From Muntiacus reevesi (taxonomy: Eukaryota > Chordata > Mammalia > Artiodactyla > Cervidae), in NCBI RefSeq assembly GCF_963930625.1, contig NC_089250.1, positions 199,057,932 to 199,121,931 of the forward strand: a stretch of 64,000 bases of DNA, given 5' to 3'. Under the pieces are notes generated by a model. That model did no database searches. It was given only the letters and a program-made list of their open reading frames with translations, and was not told the DNA's origin. Position numbers and translations under genes: made by a program. Positions 54,102-63,814 of this stretch are shown one piece after another (position 1 is the stretch's first letter; each line of letters starts with the position of its first letter).

Positions 54102-54313
54102 TGGGGCTTCCCTGATAGCTCAGTTGGTAAAGAATCCGCCTGCAACGCAGGAGACCCTGGTTTGATTCCTGCGTCAAGGAGATCACCTGGAGAAGGAAAT
54201 GGCAACCCACTCCAGTATTCTTGCCTGGAGAATCCCATGGACAGAGGAGCCTGCCGTGTTACAGTCCATGGGGTCGCAAGAGTCAGACACGACTGAGCAA
54301 CTGAACCGCCACC
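54102..54313 (+). repeat. Bov-tA SINE
   Basis: Begins 'gggcttccctgatagctcag', includes 'ctggtttgattcctgcgtca' and ends 'agacacgactgagcaactga'. A duplication like 'cat(a/t)gatta' flanks it. Confidence 0.93.
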
Positions 54314-54740
54314 ATTGATTAAATGTGAGTGTTGCTGGGTAACTAGTGGCTGTTGGGGCCATTAAGTGAGACATAAAGAGATAAGTGGTAAAGAGAGAAA
54401 AATAACTGACATATGTCAGGAGAAGGACTGGTAAGAGGGGTAAAGAGGAAACCAAGGCATTGTGTTCTCAAAGCCAAGAAAGAACATGTTCCTCAAGAAG
54501 TAGGGATTGGGCTAATGCCTCAGATACCGCAGAGGACAAAACAAGGCCGGGACAAAATGGGACTGCTCAGAGAGAGCTGTTTCAGAGAGTGAAGAGGCAG
54601 AAGGCAGATGTGACAAGTGGGGGATGAATAAGAAGGGAGGAAGCGGAGCTGTTGAGATTTCCCTCAAGAATTTTGGGAAGAAAAGGAGCCCTATAGGGCT
54701 GTAGTGGGAGCTCATGAGGAAACAGATGATTGGCTTTTTG
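54314..54740. other. Unique sequence, nothing recognised
   Basis: No repeat recognised. A 95-codon minus-strand frame (54,512-54,799) has no recognisable domain. Confidence 0.35.
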
Positions 54741-54744
54741 AAAA

Positions 54745-55240
54745 TCAGAAAGACAAATCTTACAGCACAGTAACTATAGTTAATAACACTGTTTTGCATA
54801 TTTGAAAGTTCCTAAGAGAGTTACTGGGTGGCTCAGCAGTAAAGAAACCGCTTAATGCAGGAGACACAGGAGATGTGGGTTCCATCCCACGTGGTCGTCG
54901 GAAAGATTCCCTGGAGGAGGAAATGGCAACCCACTCCAGTATTCTTGCCTAGAGAATCCAATGGACAGAGGAGCGTGGTGAACTACAGTTCATGGGGTTG
55001 CAAAGAGTTGGACATGACTGAGGAACTGAGCACTCACACAGCACAAGAGAGTAGCTCTAACAAGTTCTCATCAGAAGAAAAAAAATTATGCGTTGGTGAT
55101 GGATGTTCACGAGACTTATCATGGTGATTTCACAAAATATCCATTCATATGTTGAATCATTATGTTGCACACTTGGAACTAATATACTATTATATGTCAA
55201 TTATATCTCAACTTTAAAAATAACTAAATAAAAGAACAAA
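54745..55240 (+). repeat. Old L1 3' end split by a Bov-tA SINE
   Basis: Sense L1 3' UTR: 'ctatagttaataacactgtt', 'catatttgaaagttcctaag', then after the SINE 'gtagctctaacaagttctca', 'tgatggatgttcacgagact', 'gaatcattatgttgcacact' and 'tatatgtcaattatatctca', with an A-rich end. Confidence 0.85.
54819..55045 (+). repeat. Bov-tA SINE nested in L1
   Basis: Begins 'ttactgggtggctcagcagt', with a diverged tRNA part, then 'actccagtattcttgcctag' and 'gttggacatgactgaggaac'. The L1 text 'aagagagt' occurs on both sides. Confidence 0.9.
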
Positions 55241-55290
55241 AAAAAGACTTAAACTAAAGGGGAGAAATTAGAGAAAGAGGAACCTTTTGA
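55241..55290. other. Short spacer
   Basis: Nothing recognised between the L1 tail and the next MIR. Confidence 0.3.
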
Positions 55291-55500
55291 TGGGTGGGTA
55301 CAGGGCTTTAGAGTTTACATGGGCCCCTTCCATGTTCATCCAGCTTAGCCCTCACAGCAGCCAGGGGAAGTCCACCTTATTATCATCTGCACATTGAGCT
55401 GAGGAAACGGCTATGAAAGTCACAAGGCCAGGAGATGGGAAATCTGGGCCTCCAATCTGGGTTTTCTGAATTCACATCATCCACAGTTCATGATCCAATA
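55291..55500 (-). repeat. MIR remnant
   Basis: Antisense MIR: 'ttagccctcacagcagccag', 'attatcatctgcacattgag' and 'ggaaacggctatgaaagtca'. It is diverged. Confidence 0.7.
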
Positions 55501-55505
55501 TTCAT

Positions 55506-55730
55506 TGCCTGTGTACTAAGTCGCCTCAGTCGTGTCTGACTCTTTGCGACCCTATGGACTATAGTCTGCCAGGCTCCTCAGTCCATGGGATTCTCCAGAC
55601 AAGAATACTGGAGTGGGTTGCTGTACCCTCCTCCAGGGGATCTCCCAGACCCAGGGATCAACCTGCACCTCTGACATCTCCTGCATTGGCAGGCAGGTTC
55701 TTTGTCACTAGCGCCACCTGGGAAGTCCCC
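55506..55730 (-). repeat. Bov-tA SINE
   Basis: Antisense copy: 'ctaagtcgcctcagtcgtgt', 'ctccagacaagaatactgga', 'ttctttgtcactagcgccac' and 'ctgggaagtccc'. Confidence 0.93.
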
Positions 55731-55794
55731 CAACATACATTAGTCAGTCCCATTTAATGCATAAACATTCACTAACTATGTAATTTGTGCCAGG

Positions 55795-55978
55795 ATGGCC
55801 AGCACCTGGCTACTCAAACCGTGGGTCATGGACCAGCCTATCAGCCTCACTGCAGAGCATTTTGGAAATGCAGAATCTCGGCCCCCTCCCTAGACATGTA
55901 GAATTAGAATCTGCATTTCAACAAGACCCCAAGGCAATACAAATGCACATTCAAGTGTGGGAAGGGCTGACCTAGGGA
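55795..55978 (+). repeat. hAT-Charlie-type DNA transposon fragment
   Basis: Text such as 'aaaccgtgggtcatggacca', 'gcattttggaaatgcagaat', 'ctcggccccctccctagaca' and 'aatctgcatttcaacaagac' follows the common non-autonomous hAT-Charlie consensus. The subfamily is uncertain. Confidence 0.65.
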
Positions 55979-56515
55979 TCCACTCCCAAGGCAAAGGGGA
56001 AGTAGGCTTAGATGTGGAGAAGGAGCTAAGCCCAGACCGAGAGAGAAGGTGAGAGTCTCAGAGTTACCCCAGCGGGTGCCCTGAAAGTGTCCCCGTGGTC
56101 AGGCCAGGCTAGCCCGCAGATGGCACCTGAGAAATTGAAGTCCAGTTGCCTGGAAACTTATTGGAGCTGTAGGTGCAGCAGCAAAATCCATTCATTCAAC
56201 ACCCATGGTCACCCTTCCTCCTTTCCAAGCCCAGATATTCTGGAGAGCAGAGCTGTGCATTCCCAGCCCGACAGATCTGTGCTTTCGACCCACACCCAGG
56301 CTCCTCCAGACACGGCTTCTCCAGACATGTTTCCTCCCCCTCACTTCTCAAAACTGCTTCCATGCCGGCTATCTTCTCCCTAAATAAGATCAAGGGAGAC
56401 TTTTTAACATAACCATTTATTAGCTAGTTTTTTAAACTACAAAGGGGAAAAAATCCAATGAGTACAGAGAGATGGAGGTGAAAATTAAGTCCATTCTACA
56501 CCACAGGCCATCCGG
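55979..56515. other. Unique sequence, nothing recognised
   Basis: Overlapping open frames on both strands at 56,087-56,412 share the same DNA and show no domain. Confidence 0.35.
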
Positions 56516-56837
56516 GGCCCCCAAGGTAATCACGGCTAACAGTTGACAGTGTATCTTTTTAGAGATGGTGTGTGCATGTCAATGGTGGAATCTGTGTGTA
56601 CATTTTATAAGTAAATAGGCACACACTGAACTCACTGTTCTGTGCCTTGCTTCTTTTTCACTTAATAATACATCTTGGATTCCTTTCTGTGTCAATAGCT
56701 ATAGATTCACTTTATTTTTTCACAGCCATAAAATAAGCTATTGTCTGACTTCACTGAAGCTTATTTAACCAGCCTCCTACCAATGGACATGTAGGTTGTT
56801 TCTGGTCTCTTTCTGTTACAAACAGCGCTTCAGTTAT

Positions 56838-57207
56838 TAGGTCAATGGCAGCTGCGATAACAAACAAACCCCACGAGAAAAGTGTGTGTCTTGCTCACGA
56901 TAGTCCAAAGGCATTGTTTCCCTAATTATAAGAGGTCTTCATGCCCCTTCTCCCTTTTAAGCCTTCCAAGGCCTCAGAGTTCTGGGCATTTAGCTTGTAG
57001 ATGTAAAAGAAAATGAAGGGGACACACCTACTTTGTAAACACCTGGGCGTGGAGGTCACAGAGTTAGAACCACCCACAGGGCCCCACCGCAGGGGGTGCT
57101 GGGAGATGTAGTCCTTGGCTGGGCCACCACCCTCTAGAGACAGAGCTATACAATGGAGCGAGAGGCAGGAATCTTTGGTGGATGCCTCCCCATCTCTGCC
57201 ACACGTA
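56838..57207 (-). repeat. LTR-like insertion, probably MaLR
   Basis: It splits the L1 text between 'tacaaacagcgcttcag' and 'gacaaacattcttgcac'. It begins with 'gcagctgcgataacaaacaa', like the antisense end of MLT1 LTRs, but the rest is too diverged to assign firmly. Confidence 0.45.
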
Positions 57208-57320
57208 CTGTGACAAACATTCTTGCACACAGGTCTTCACACACTTGTACAATTAAATTTCCAGAAGTGGAATTGCTGGGTAAAAGGGTATGTATGTTTT
57301 ACATTTGGGTAGATAATATC

Positions 57321-57547
57321 CAGGGCTTCCCAAGTGGTGCTATGAAGAGCCCGCCTGCCAATGCAAGAGACATAAGAGATGTAGGTTTGATCCGTGGGTC
57401 AGGAAGATCCCCTGGAGGAGGACACGACAACCCACTCCAGTATTCTTGCCTGGAAAATCCCATGGACAGAGGAGCCTTGAGGGCTACAGTCCATGGGGCC
57501 GCAAAAAGTTGGACATGACTGAAGTGACTTAGCATGCACGCATACAC
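57321..57547 (+). repeat. Bov-tA SINE with 10 bp duplication
   Basis: Begins 'cagggcttcccaagtggtgc' and ends 'actgaagtgacttagcatgc'. A perfect duplication 'agataatatc' lies at 57,311-57,320 and 57,548-57,557. Confidence 0.94.
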
Positions 57548-57654
57548 AGATAATATCTAATTATCCTTCTAAAGATGCATTGATTTACACTCCCTCAAAG
57601 TATCAGCAAGTACTTTGTTCTACACACTCTTACCAGCAATACTTGTTATAATTT

Positions 57655-57849
57655 ATTGATTTATTTGGCCGTGTCAGGGCTTCATTGGGACACACGGGAT
57701 CTTTCACTGTGGCACAGTAATTGTGGCATGCAGGCTGAGCTGCTCCTCAGCACGTGGGATCTTAGTTCCCTGACCAGGGATCAAACCCACATCCCCTTTA
57801 TTGCAAGGCAGACTTTTAATCATTGGACCACCAGAAAAGTCCTAACAAC
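57655..57849 (-). repeat. CHR-type SINE with 11 bp duplication
   Basis: Antisense copy: 'attgatttatttggccgtgt', 'ccctgaccagggatcaaacc' and 'ttggaccaccagaaaagtcc'. A perfect duplication 'tgttataattt' lies at 57,644-57,654 and 57,850-57,860. Confidence 0.94.
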
Positions 57850-58110
57850 TGTTATAATTTTAAAAAGTATATTTTCCAGTCATACAGGTGAATAATATGA
57901 TCTCATCTTAGTTTTAATCTGCATGTCTTTTATTTTAACAGAGATGGAGTATCTTTTCTTAACTTTATTTCCCATTGGTAGCTCTTTAGATATTAACTTC
58001 TCACAGCCCATGTTTGTGTACTCCACCAGCTGGTTCTTTTTCTTATTAATTTGCAAGGACTTTGAAAAATATATAAAACATATAATGCTTATATATAAAA
58101 CATAGAAAAC

Positions 58111-58244
58111 ATGCTGCTGCTGCTGCTAAGTTGCTTCAGTTGTGTCTGACTCTGTGTGACCCTCTGGACAGCAGCCCACCAGGCTCCTCTGTCCACGGGA
58201 TTCTCTAGGCAAGAATCCTGGGGTGGTTTGCCATTTCCTTCTGC
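58111..58244 (-). repeat. Single Bov-A unit of BOV-A2 type
   Basis: Begins 'tgctgctgctgctaagttgc', with 'gcccaccaggctcctctgtc' and 'tttgccatttccttctgca'. Only one of the two BOV-A2 units is present. Confidence 0.9.
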
Positions 58245-58494
58245 AATATAAATGCATATATAGATATTAAAAATATATGAAATCATCCTTTGTTTCCCTA
58301 TCTCGTATGATGCAAATGTTTTTCCAGTGAGTCATTTTTCCCATTATTTTATTTATGGTATTTTTCCATCCCAGAGACTTACATTTTTTATGTATCTAAC
58401 TTTGCAAGCTTTTCCTTCATGGGTTTTGTCTCGTGCTTAGAAAGGCTATCCTTGTGCCAAGATTAATTTTATATTCTCACGTTTTCTTCTAGTG

Positions 58495-58690
58495 CTAGAG
58501 TCACACTTGCTTGAATCCGGATTTTGCAACTTGCTGCGTTGATTTGGTGACTGACTTCAGTTCTCCATGTCCCAGATTCCTCAGCTCATAAAGAGGAATA
58601 GTGAGAGTGCTGGGATCATGGAGTTAATGTGAGGACCAAGGGAGGTGGCTCATACACAGAGTAGCGCATCTGACCACTGGCCCCTGAATG
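58495..58690 (+). repeat. MIR remnant
   Basis: Text such as 'gattcctcagctcataaaga', 'gttaatgtgaggaccaaggg' and 'acacagagtagcgcatctga' follows a diverged MIR. Confidence 0.62.
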
Positions 58691-58955
58691 AGATATCTTA
58701 GCTATTAGCTTGTTCATGATGTCCAGGGCTTCAGTGACCCCATCTCTATCAGCTTGGGCTGCTATCACAAAAACGCCATAGGCTGGGAAGCTTCCATAAA
58801 AGAAAGCTATTTCTCACAGCCTGGAGGCTGAAAGTCCAAGATCAAGGTGCCAGCCAATTTGGTTACTGGTGAGGACTCTCCTTCTGGTTTACAGACAGAC
58901 ATCTTCTTACTGTGTCCTCACATGGCAAAGAGGGAGAGATCATCTCTCCCTTTAA

Positions 58956-59455
58956 AAAAAATTAATTTAGCTTTTTATTTTGCATTGGAATATAGTTGAG
59001 TAACTCAGCTGGTAAAGAAGCTACCTACAATGCAGGAGACCCCAGTTCGATTCTTGGGTTGGGAAGATCCACTGGAGAAGGGGTAGGCTACCCACTCGAG
59101 TATTCTTGGGCTTCCCTTGTGGCTCAGCTGGTAAAGAATCTGCCTGCAATGCGGGAGACCTGGGTTCGAACCCTGGGTTGGGAAGATCCCCTGGAGAAGG
59201 GAAGGGTTACCTACTCCAGTATTCTGGCCTGGAGAATCCCATGGACTCTGCAGTCCCTGGGGTCACAAAGAGTCGGACACGACTGAGCAACTTTCACTTT
59301 CATAGTGGAGTGACAATATTGTGTTAGTTAAATGTATACAACGAAGTGATTCATTTATCCGTATACATGTATCTATTCTTTTCCTGATTAGGTTGTTACA
59401 GAATATTGAGCAGAGTTCCCTGCACAATACAGTAGGTCCTTGTCGCTTCTTAGAA
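58956..59455 (-). mobile_element. Artiodactyl L1 3' end inside the MLT1 LTR
   Basis: Antisense L1 3' end: 'attttgcattggaatatagt' (58,977), then after a composite SINE 'caatattgtgttagttaaat', 'tatccgtatacatgtatcta' and 'cctgcacaatacagtaggtc'. Confidence 0.88.
59005..59301 (+). repeat. Composite Bov-tA: partial plus full unit in tandem
   Basis: A first unit (to about 59,107) holds only the tRNA head and the start of the Bov-A part. A full unit follows from 'gggcttcccttgtggctcag' to 'cacgactgagcaactttcac'. Related flanks 'atagttgagtaac' (58,992-59,004) and 'atagtggagtgac' (59,302-59,314) suggest one insertion event. Confidence 0.88.
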
Positions 59456-59679
59456 GAGCATTAAGGCCTCCTCTCTTGTGAACTAATTACTCCCATAGGC
59501 CCTGCCTCCATATACCATCACATTGGGAGTTAGGGTGTCAACATATAAATTTGAGATGAGGATGGCAGGGGGACACAGGCATCCAGTCCATAGCAGACCG
59601 TGTGTATTGGCTGATGTAGGCTGGGTGCCCTTTTTTTCCAAGGTGTACAACATAATGATTTTGGCATAAATCATCATGG

Positions 59680-59902
59680 TAGACCAGATGGCACTGGTAG
59701 TAAAGGACCCACTTGCCAAGGCAGGAGACATAAAAGATGGGGATTTGATCCCTGGGTTGCGAAGATCCTCTGGAGGAGGAAATGGCAACCTTCTCCAGTA
59801 TTCTTGCCTGGGAGATCCCATGGACAGAGCAGCCTGGTGGGCTACAGCCTGTAGGGTTGCAAAGAGTCAGACACAACTGAAGCAACTTAGCACACATGCA
59901 AC
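59680..59902 (+). repeat. Bov-tA SINE nested in L1
   Basis: Begins near 'ccagatggcactggtagtaa', includes 'gggatttgatccctgggttg' and ends 'cacaactgaagcaacttagc'. Confidence 0.9.
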
Positions 59903-59999
59903 GCTAAGTGATTGTGAAGTGATTATCACAATTGGGTTAATCAACAAATCCATCACCTCACAGAGTTACCATTTGTGTGTGTGTGTAGTGAGACCACTT

Positions 60000-60259
60000 C
60001 GGAGAAGGCAATGGCAACCCACTCCAGTACTCTTGCCTGGAAAATCCCATGGACGGAGAAGCCTGGTGGGCTGCAGTCCATGGGGTCACTAAGAGTCAGA
60101 CACGACTGAACAACTCCACTTTCACGCGTTGGAGAAGGAAATGGCAACCCACTCCAGTGTTCTTGCCTGGAGAATCCCAGGGGCGGGGGAGCCTGGTGGG
60201 CTGCCATCTATGGGGTCACACAGAGCCGGACACGACTGAAGCGACTTAGCAGCAGCAGC
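60000..60259 (+). repeat. BOV-A2 SINE with perfect 13 bp duplication
   Basis: Two Bov-A units in sense with little divergence, ending in 'cttagcagcagcagca'. A perfect 13-base duplication 'agtgagaccactt' lies at 59,987-59,999 and 60,260-60,272. It is likely among the younger insertions in the window. Confidence 0.95.
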
Positions 60260-60536
60260 AGTGAGACCACTTAAGACCTACTCTCTCAGCAAATTTCAAG
60301 TATGTAATACCAGAATGTGGACTCTTGTCACCAGACTATACATTAGATCCCCAGATCTTATTCATCTTCAACTGAAAGTTTGTACCCTTTGACCTTTATC
60401 TCCCCATTTCCCTCTCCTCACCTCCAGCCCCCAGCAACCACCATTCTACTCTCTGGTTCTGTGAGTTCAATACAGAGATCCCATCTGTAACTGAAATCAT
60501 ATAGTATCTATCTTTCTGTGCTTGGCAGATTTTACT

Positions 60537-60613
60537 CAGTCATAAAAAATGAATGAAGACCTGCCGTTTGGGACGACATGGGTGAACCTATAGGACATTA
60601 TGTGAAGTGAAGC
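60537..60613 (+). repeat. Inverted 5' piece of the preceding L1
   Basis: Sense L1 text: 'cataaaaaatgaatgaagac', 'gacgacatgggtgaacctat' and 'aggacattatgtgaagtgaa'. It is the piece that directly precedes, in the L1 consensus, the sequence at the end of the minus-strand part. Confidence 0.8.
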
Positions 60614-60621
60614 TACATGCC

Positions 60622-60722
60622 CATTTCTTCCAGTTAACAAATGGCAAAACTCACACTCAGCTCTCTGATTTCAAATCCCACACTCACAACCAGCCGCTAC
60701 AGTAGCCCACTGCCCTCTGAAC
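60622..60722 (-). repeat. MIR 5' fragment
   Basis: Antisense MIR: 'cacactcagctctctgattt', then 'aaatcccacactcacaacca' and 'gctacagtagcccactgccc'. Weak. Confidence 0.45.
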
Positions 60723-61250
60723 ATCTCCATGTGGACGTATCAGGCAAGGAGGATTCTATTCTGGTTTCCATCTGGCACCTGGGGGACTCAAGACAAGTTC
60801 AGTATTTCACAAAGTAGAGATGAAAGAATAGCAACCACTGGGGAAACCTGCAGTAGAAGAGGCAGGCAGAGTTACCCTGTCTTCTCGCCATCACCCTGGG
60901 GAACACGCCAGAGCCCGAACCACTTGGAGGTTAACGCTCCAGGAAAGAGCCTGTGCTCAGACACTTTCATCAGCTTCCCTCCTTATAGAGCAGAGGTGAG
61001 AGCAGCCTTATCAGCTGGGAGACAGTCAAACCACTAGGGCACCAGGCAGGCTGGACTGAGGCGCCAGATGTTTACATGAGTTATCGGGGAAAGCCAGCTG
61101 CCCCGGCCATGAGGACCTTGATGACTGTCAGAGACAGGATTCAAGCATGGCCCCTCCTAGCAGAAGAGGAAGCCACCAGCCCCAGTGGGAAGCCAAGCTC
61201 CATCAGCCCCTCACACTGGGAAAATGGGAGCCCCCCTCACCCCTCGGGTT
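60723..61250. other. Unique sequence, nothing recognised
   Basis: A 102-codon plus-strand frame (60,729-61,037) shows no recognisable domain. No repeat is recognised. Confidence 0.38.
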
Positions 61251-61251
61251 T

Positions 61252-61340
61252 ACAGGGCTGTCAACTCCTTGAGGATCATGCCTATCTTTATATCCTGGCA
61301 TACAGCAGGTGCTCAATAAATGTGTATCCAGTGAATGAGC
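61252..61340 (+). repeat. L2 LINE 3' terminus
   Basis: Text 'aactccttgaggatcatgcc' and 'acagcaggtgctcaataaat' is the L2 3' end in sense. Confidence 0.82.
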
Positions 61341-61341
61341 A

Positions 61342-61805
61342 CATGGCTGCATACCAGGCCCAGGAGAGGCATTGTCGACAGAGACTTGCTGGTGGTGAGC
61401 CCTGCCTTTTGTGACCTAACACTCTAGGGTGATGACAGATAATGTGTAAAAAATGAGTTATGTCTGTAGTGAGTCCCATGGAATCACAGGGATAACAAAT
61501 ACCTAACTTCTGGGAAGAGGGAGATAATAAAGGCACAGTCAGAGAAGGCTCTCTGGTGGAGGTGATGATGAGCTAAGGGCTAAGGCATGAAGTTCTGCCT
61601 GACCAGCTACAGAGGCTTCCCCCAGAGGCCACGACACATCAGAGGTCCCTTGGCATGAAAAATGCAGTTTCGGGGGAGAACTCTGAATAGTCCAGTCTGG
61701 CCAGAGCCCAAGATGGCCGTGGGCTGGGTTAAGTAGAGCCACCTAAATCCTGTTAAGGCCTTTATCCTGTGAGCAGTGAAGAATCACTGATGGGGTTCAA
61801 GCTGG
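61342..61805 (-). repeat. L2 LINE fragment, tail-to-tail with the previous one
   Basis: Antisense L2: 'acactctagggtgatgacag', 'gtcagagaaggctctctggt' and 'ggcctttatcctgtgagcag'. It abuts the sense L2 terminus. Confidence 0.75.
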
Positions 61806-62480
61806 GACTCGGCGTTTTCCTCCCAGGTCGCATCAGTGTAAGGATTCGAGCTGAGGACTTGGAAGGAGGGGGTTCTGAGATGCCAGAGGGGACGCAGGTG
61901 TGTGTTCACAGGTGCTGTGCCTATAATGGCCAGCACATGGAGGGTGAGCGGGTTTAGCAGGTTTAGTTTTAGAAGAACCTGTTTCTTGCAGGAAAGACTT
62001 TCCCCTCCCCTTCCGCTCCTAATTATCCCTCTGGAGACAGCAATGATTTTTTTTTTTTCTAAGGAGCCTGGTTGCCCAGCCAGGAGCTAATAAATCACTG
62101 AAGCCCCCAGGCAGCCAGGCCTTTTAGAGCACACTCATGGGGTGCACAGATTTAGCAGGAAAGGAAATCTTCCAGTGAACCCTTCCGGTGATAACTGGGG
62201 TAAGCCAGCCCCCAACACCACGTCCCCATGTGGACAATGGGGCCACAAAACCTGCCTCTCTTCTACTGAGTGGGTCAGAAAATGCCATTTCCAGAGAGTC
62301 TCAAACTGACAAGACAGTATTTGGATTTTTTTTTTTCTTTCTTCTTTTGGTAAGGGACACAGAAGTCTGTGATTTTTTTTCCCTCGGGCAGAAGACCTAA
62401 AATGGACTTTGGGGCACAGATCTCCACCAGCACACACAAATGTGCTACTTTCTCATTGTTCCAGACTAAAGCCTTGCCTT
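61806..62480. other. Unique sequence, nothing firm recognised
   Basis: Short T-runs at 62,047-62,059 and 62,327-62,342. Open frames of 62-100 codons overlap without domains. Confidence 0.35.
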
Positions 62481-62645
62481 TATTTTTTAATTTTTTTTCT
62501 CTTCAGCAAATAATGACTTTGCCCCTACTAAGTGCCAGAACAACCAAGAAAAAGACAGACACCAGTGCTTTTCTCTTGGAACTTCCAGTCTATGATTGGG
62601 CTGGGGGAGGGCAGAGATATCCTTCAAATAAATATTTAATGTCTT
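62481..62645 (-). repeat. L2 LINE fragment, weak
   Basis: Text 'cagcaaataatgactttgcc', 'cctactaagtgccagaacaa' and 'cttggaacttccagtctatg' resembles the antisense L2 end. Confidence 0.55.
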
Positions 62646-62694
62646 AGGTAGCAATGAGTATGATCACATTACTTACAAGGGTGCATTTTATTAA

Positions 62695-62872
62695 GACTGC
62701 GCTTCCCAAGCTTTTCTGATCATGAGTCAGGAAGCAAGGGGCTCGTTAAAAATGCAGGCTCCTGGGCTGCACCCTAAACCCACTGAAGCTGAATATACTG
62801 AGACTCTTTTCGTCTAAGGAGAAATCACTTCTGAGCTACTGGATTGAAGACTCTGCAGCTAAAGGAACATGC
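62695..62872 (+). repeat. hAT-type DNA transposon fragment
   Basis: Text 'cttcccaagcttttctgatc', 'gttaaaaatgcaggctcctg' and 'gggctgcaccctaaacccac' resembles non-autonomous hAT-Charlie elements. The subfamily is uncertain. Confidence 0.5.
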
Positions 62873-62875
62873 AGT

Positions 62876-62999
62876 CCTCAACCATGGTTCTTAGCCCTGG
62901 GGGCCCCCTGGGATCAGCTGGGGAGCTTTAAAGTCAGAGGTGCCCAGGCCTCTGCACCCACCCAGAGATTCTGATTTAATTACTCTGGTTTGGTGGTAT
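62876..62999 (+). repeat. MER20-type hAT element, part
   Basis: Text 'cctcaaccatggttcttagc', 'gctggggagctttaaagtca' and 'cagagattctgatttaatta' matches the first two thirds of MER20. It is cut at the next SINE. Confidence 0.75.
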
Positions 63000-63232
63000 G
63001 GGACTTCCCAAGTGGCACTAGTGGTAAAGAACCTGCCTGCCAATGCAGAAGACATAAGAGATGAGGGTTTGATCCCTGAATCAGGAAGATCCTCTGGAAG
63101 AGGGCATGGCAACCCACTCTAGTATATTCTTGCCCAGAGAATCCAATGGACAAAAGAGGCTGGCAGGCTACAGTCCATAGGATGGCATAGAGTCGGACAC
63201 AACTGAAGTGACTTAGCCCACATTAGCACATG
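63000..63232 (+). repeat. Bov-tA SINE
   Basis: Begins 'gggacttcccaagtggcact', includes 'gggtttgatccctgaatcag' and ends 'acaactgaagtgacttagcc'. Confidence 0.93.
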
Positions 63233-63644
63233 TGGGGGTATTTATCACGTCCAGTTTGACTTCCCCACCTCCTCCCTCTCAGCCACAGTACAGATGACCA
63301 CAGCCCTATCCTCTTTCAACATCAGAGGGAGCTTGGGCAAAGGACATTGCAGATGGCAAAACAGAAATGGCACAAGATCTGTTCCTTTCAGTCTCATTTT
63401 ACCTTCTTATATTGGGAAGTTTTGGCTGAAGCAAAGCTTGAATTCTTCCTCAGCTCATGAACCTGAGTACATGTGGTCATGATGAAATTTTTTAAATGAC
63501 ACAGTGATCCCCTCACCCCAGGAGTGTCTGCTGGAACCTTCCTCTGCCCAGGTCCAGAATGAAAAAAAAAAAAGGCCAGGCTTCATAATTTCTGGTAACT
63601 TCTGAGGACTTGAGATGCTCAATAGGCATCTACCTTTGACACTA
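63233..63644. other. Unique sequence, nothing recognised
   Basis: No repeat or gene recognised apart from an A-run at 63,562-63,573. Confidence 0.35.
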
Positions 63645-63795
63645 GATCTTTGATCAATTTATTGAGCACCTATGTTGTGCCAGACTCGTGCTAAGAAGGC
63701 AAAAATGAATAAGAAACATGCCCAAGATGCTGATGATCTCTTGATATAAATGGATGTGTACTTAGTAAGTACTACACAATGGGATGAGGTCTTAA
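63645..63795 (-). repeat. L2 LINE 3' fragment
   Basis: Antisense L2 end: 'aatttattgagcacctatgt', 'tgtgccagactcgtgctaag' and 'gtacttagtaagtactacac'. Confidence 0.75.
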
Positions 63796-63814
63796 TAGCT
63801 GGATTCAGGAAGTG

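Larger units (their letters stand above)
56520..58470 (-). mobile_element. Old L1 LINE with four later insertions
   Basis: Antisense L1 landmarks occur in order across the gaps: 'cttatttaaccagcctccta' (56,760), 'gaagtggaattgctgggtaa' (57,264), 'gatttacactccctcaaagt' (57,583), 'cttagttttaatctgcatgt' (57,907), 'tttcttattaatttgcaagg' (58,040) and 'ttcatgggttttgtctcgtg' (58,417). It is non-coding and opened by an LTR-like segment, two SINEs of different types and a Bov-A unit. Confidence 0.8.
58745..59600 (-). repeat. MLT1 (MaLR) solo LTR split by an L1 insertion
   Basis: Right part (59,456-59,600) and left part (58,745-58,955) read together as the reverse complement of an MLT1A-like LTR: 'gcttgggctgctatcacaaa', 'gtccaagatcaaggtgccag', 'ctgtgtcctcacatggcaaa' at the left, and 'taggccctgcctccatatac', 'cagggggacacaggcatcca' at the right. 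It has no internal retroviral gene. Confidence 0.9.
59635..60613 (-). mobile_element. Old L1 3' region with nested SINEs and a 5' inversion
   Basis: Antisense L1 3' UTR: 'ggtgtacaacataatgattt' (59,642), 'atcaacaaatccatcacctc' (59,940), 'tcagcaaatttcaagtatgt', 'ctgaaagtttgtaccctttg' and 'ccccagcaaccaccattcta'. At about 60,536 the orientation flips: the last 75 bases (60,537-60,613) are sense L1. Two SINEs interrupt the minus-strand part. Confidence 0.85.
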
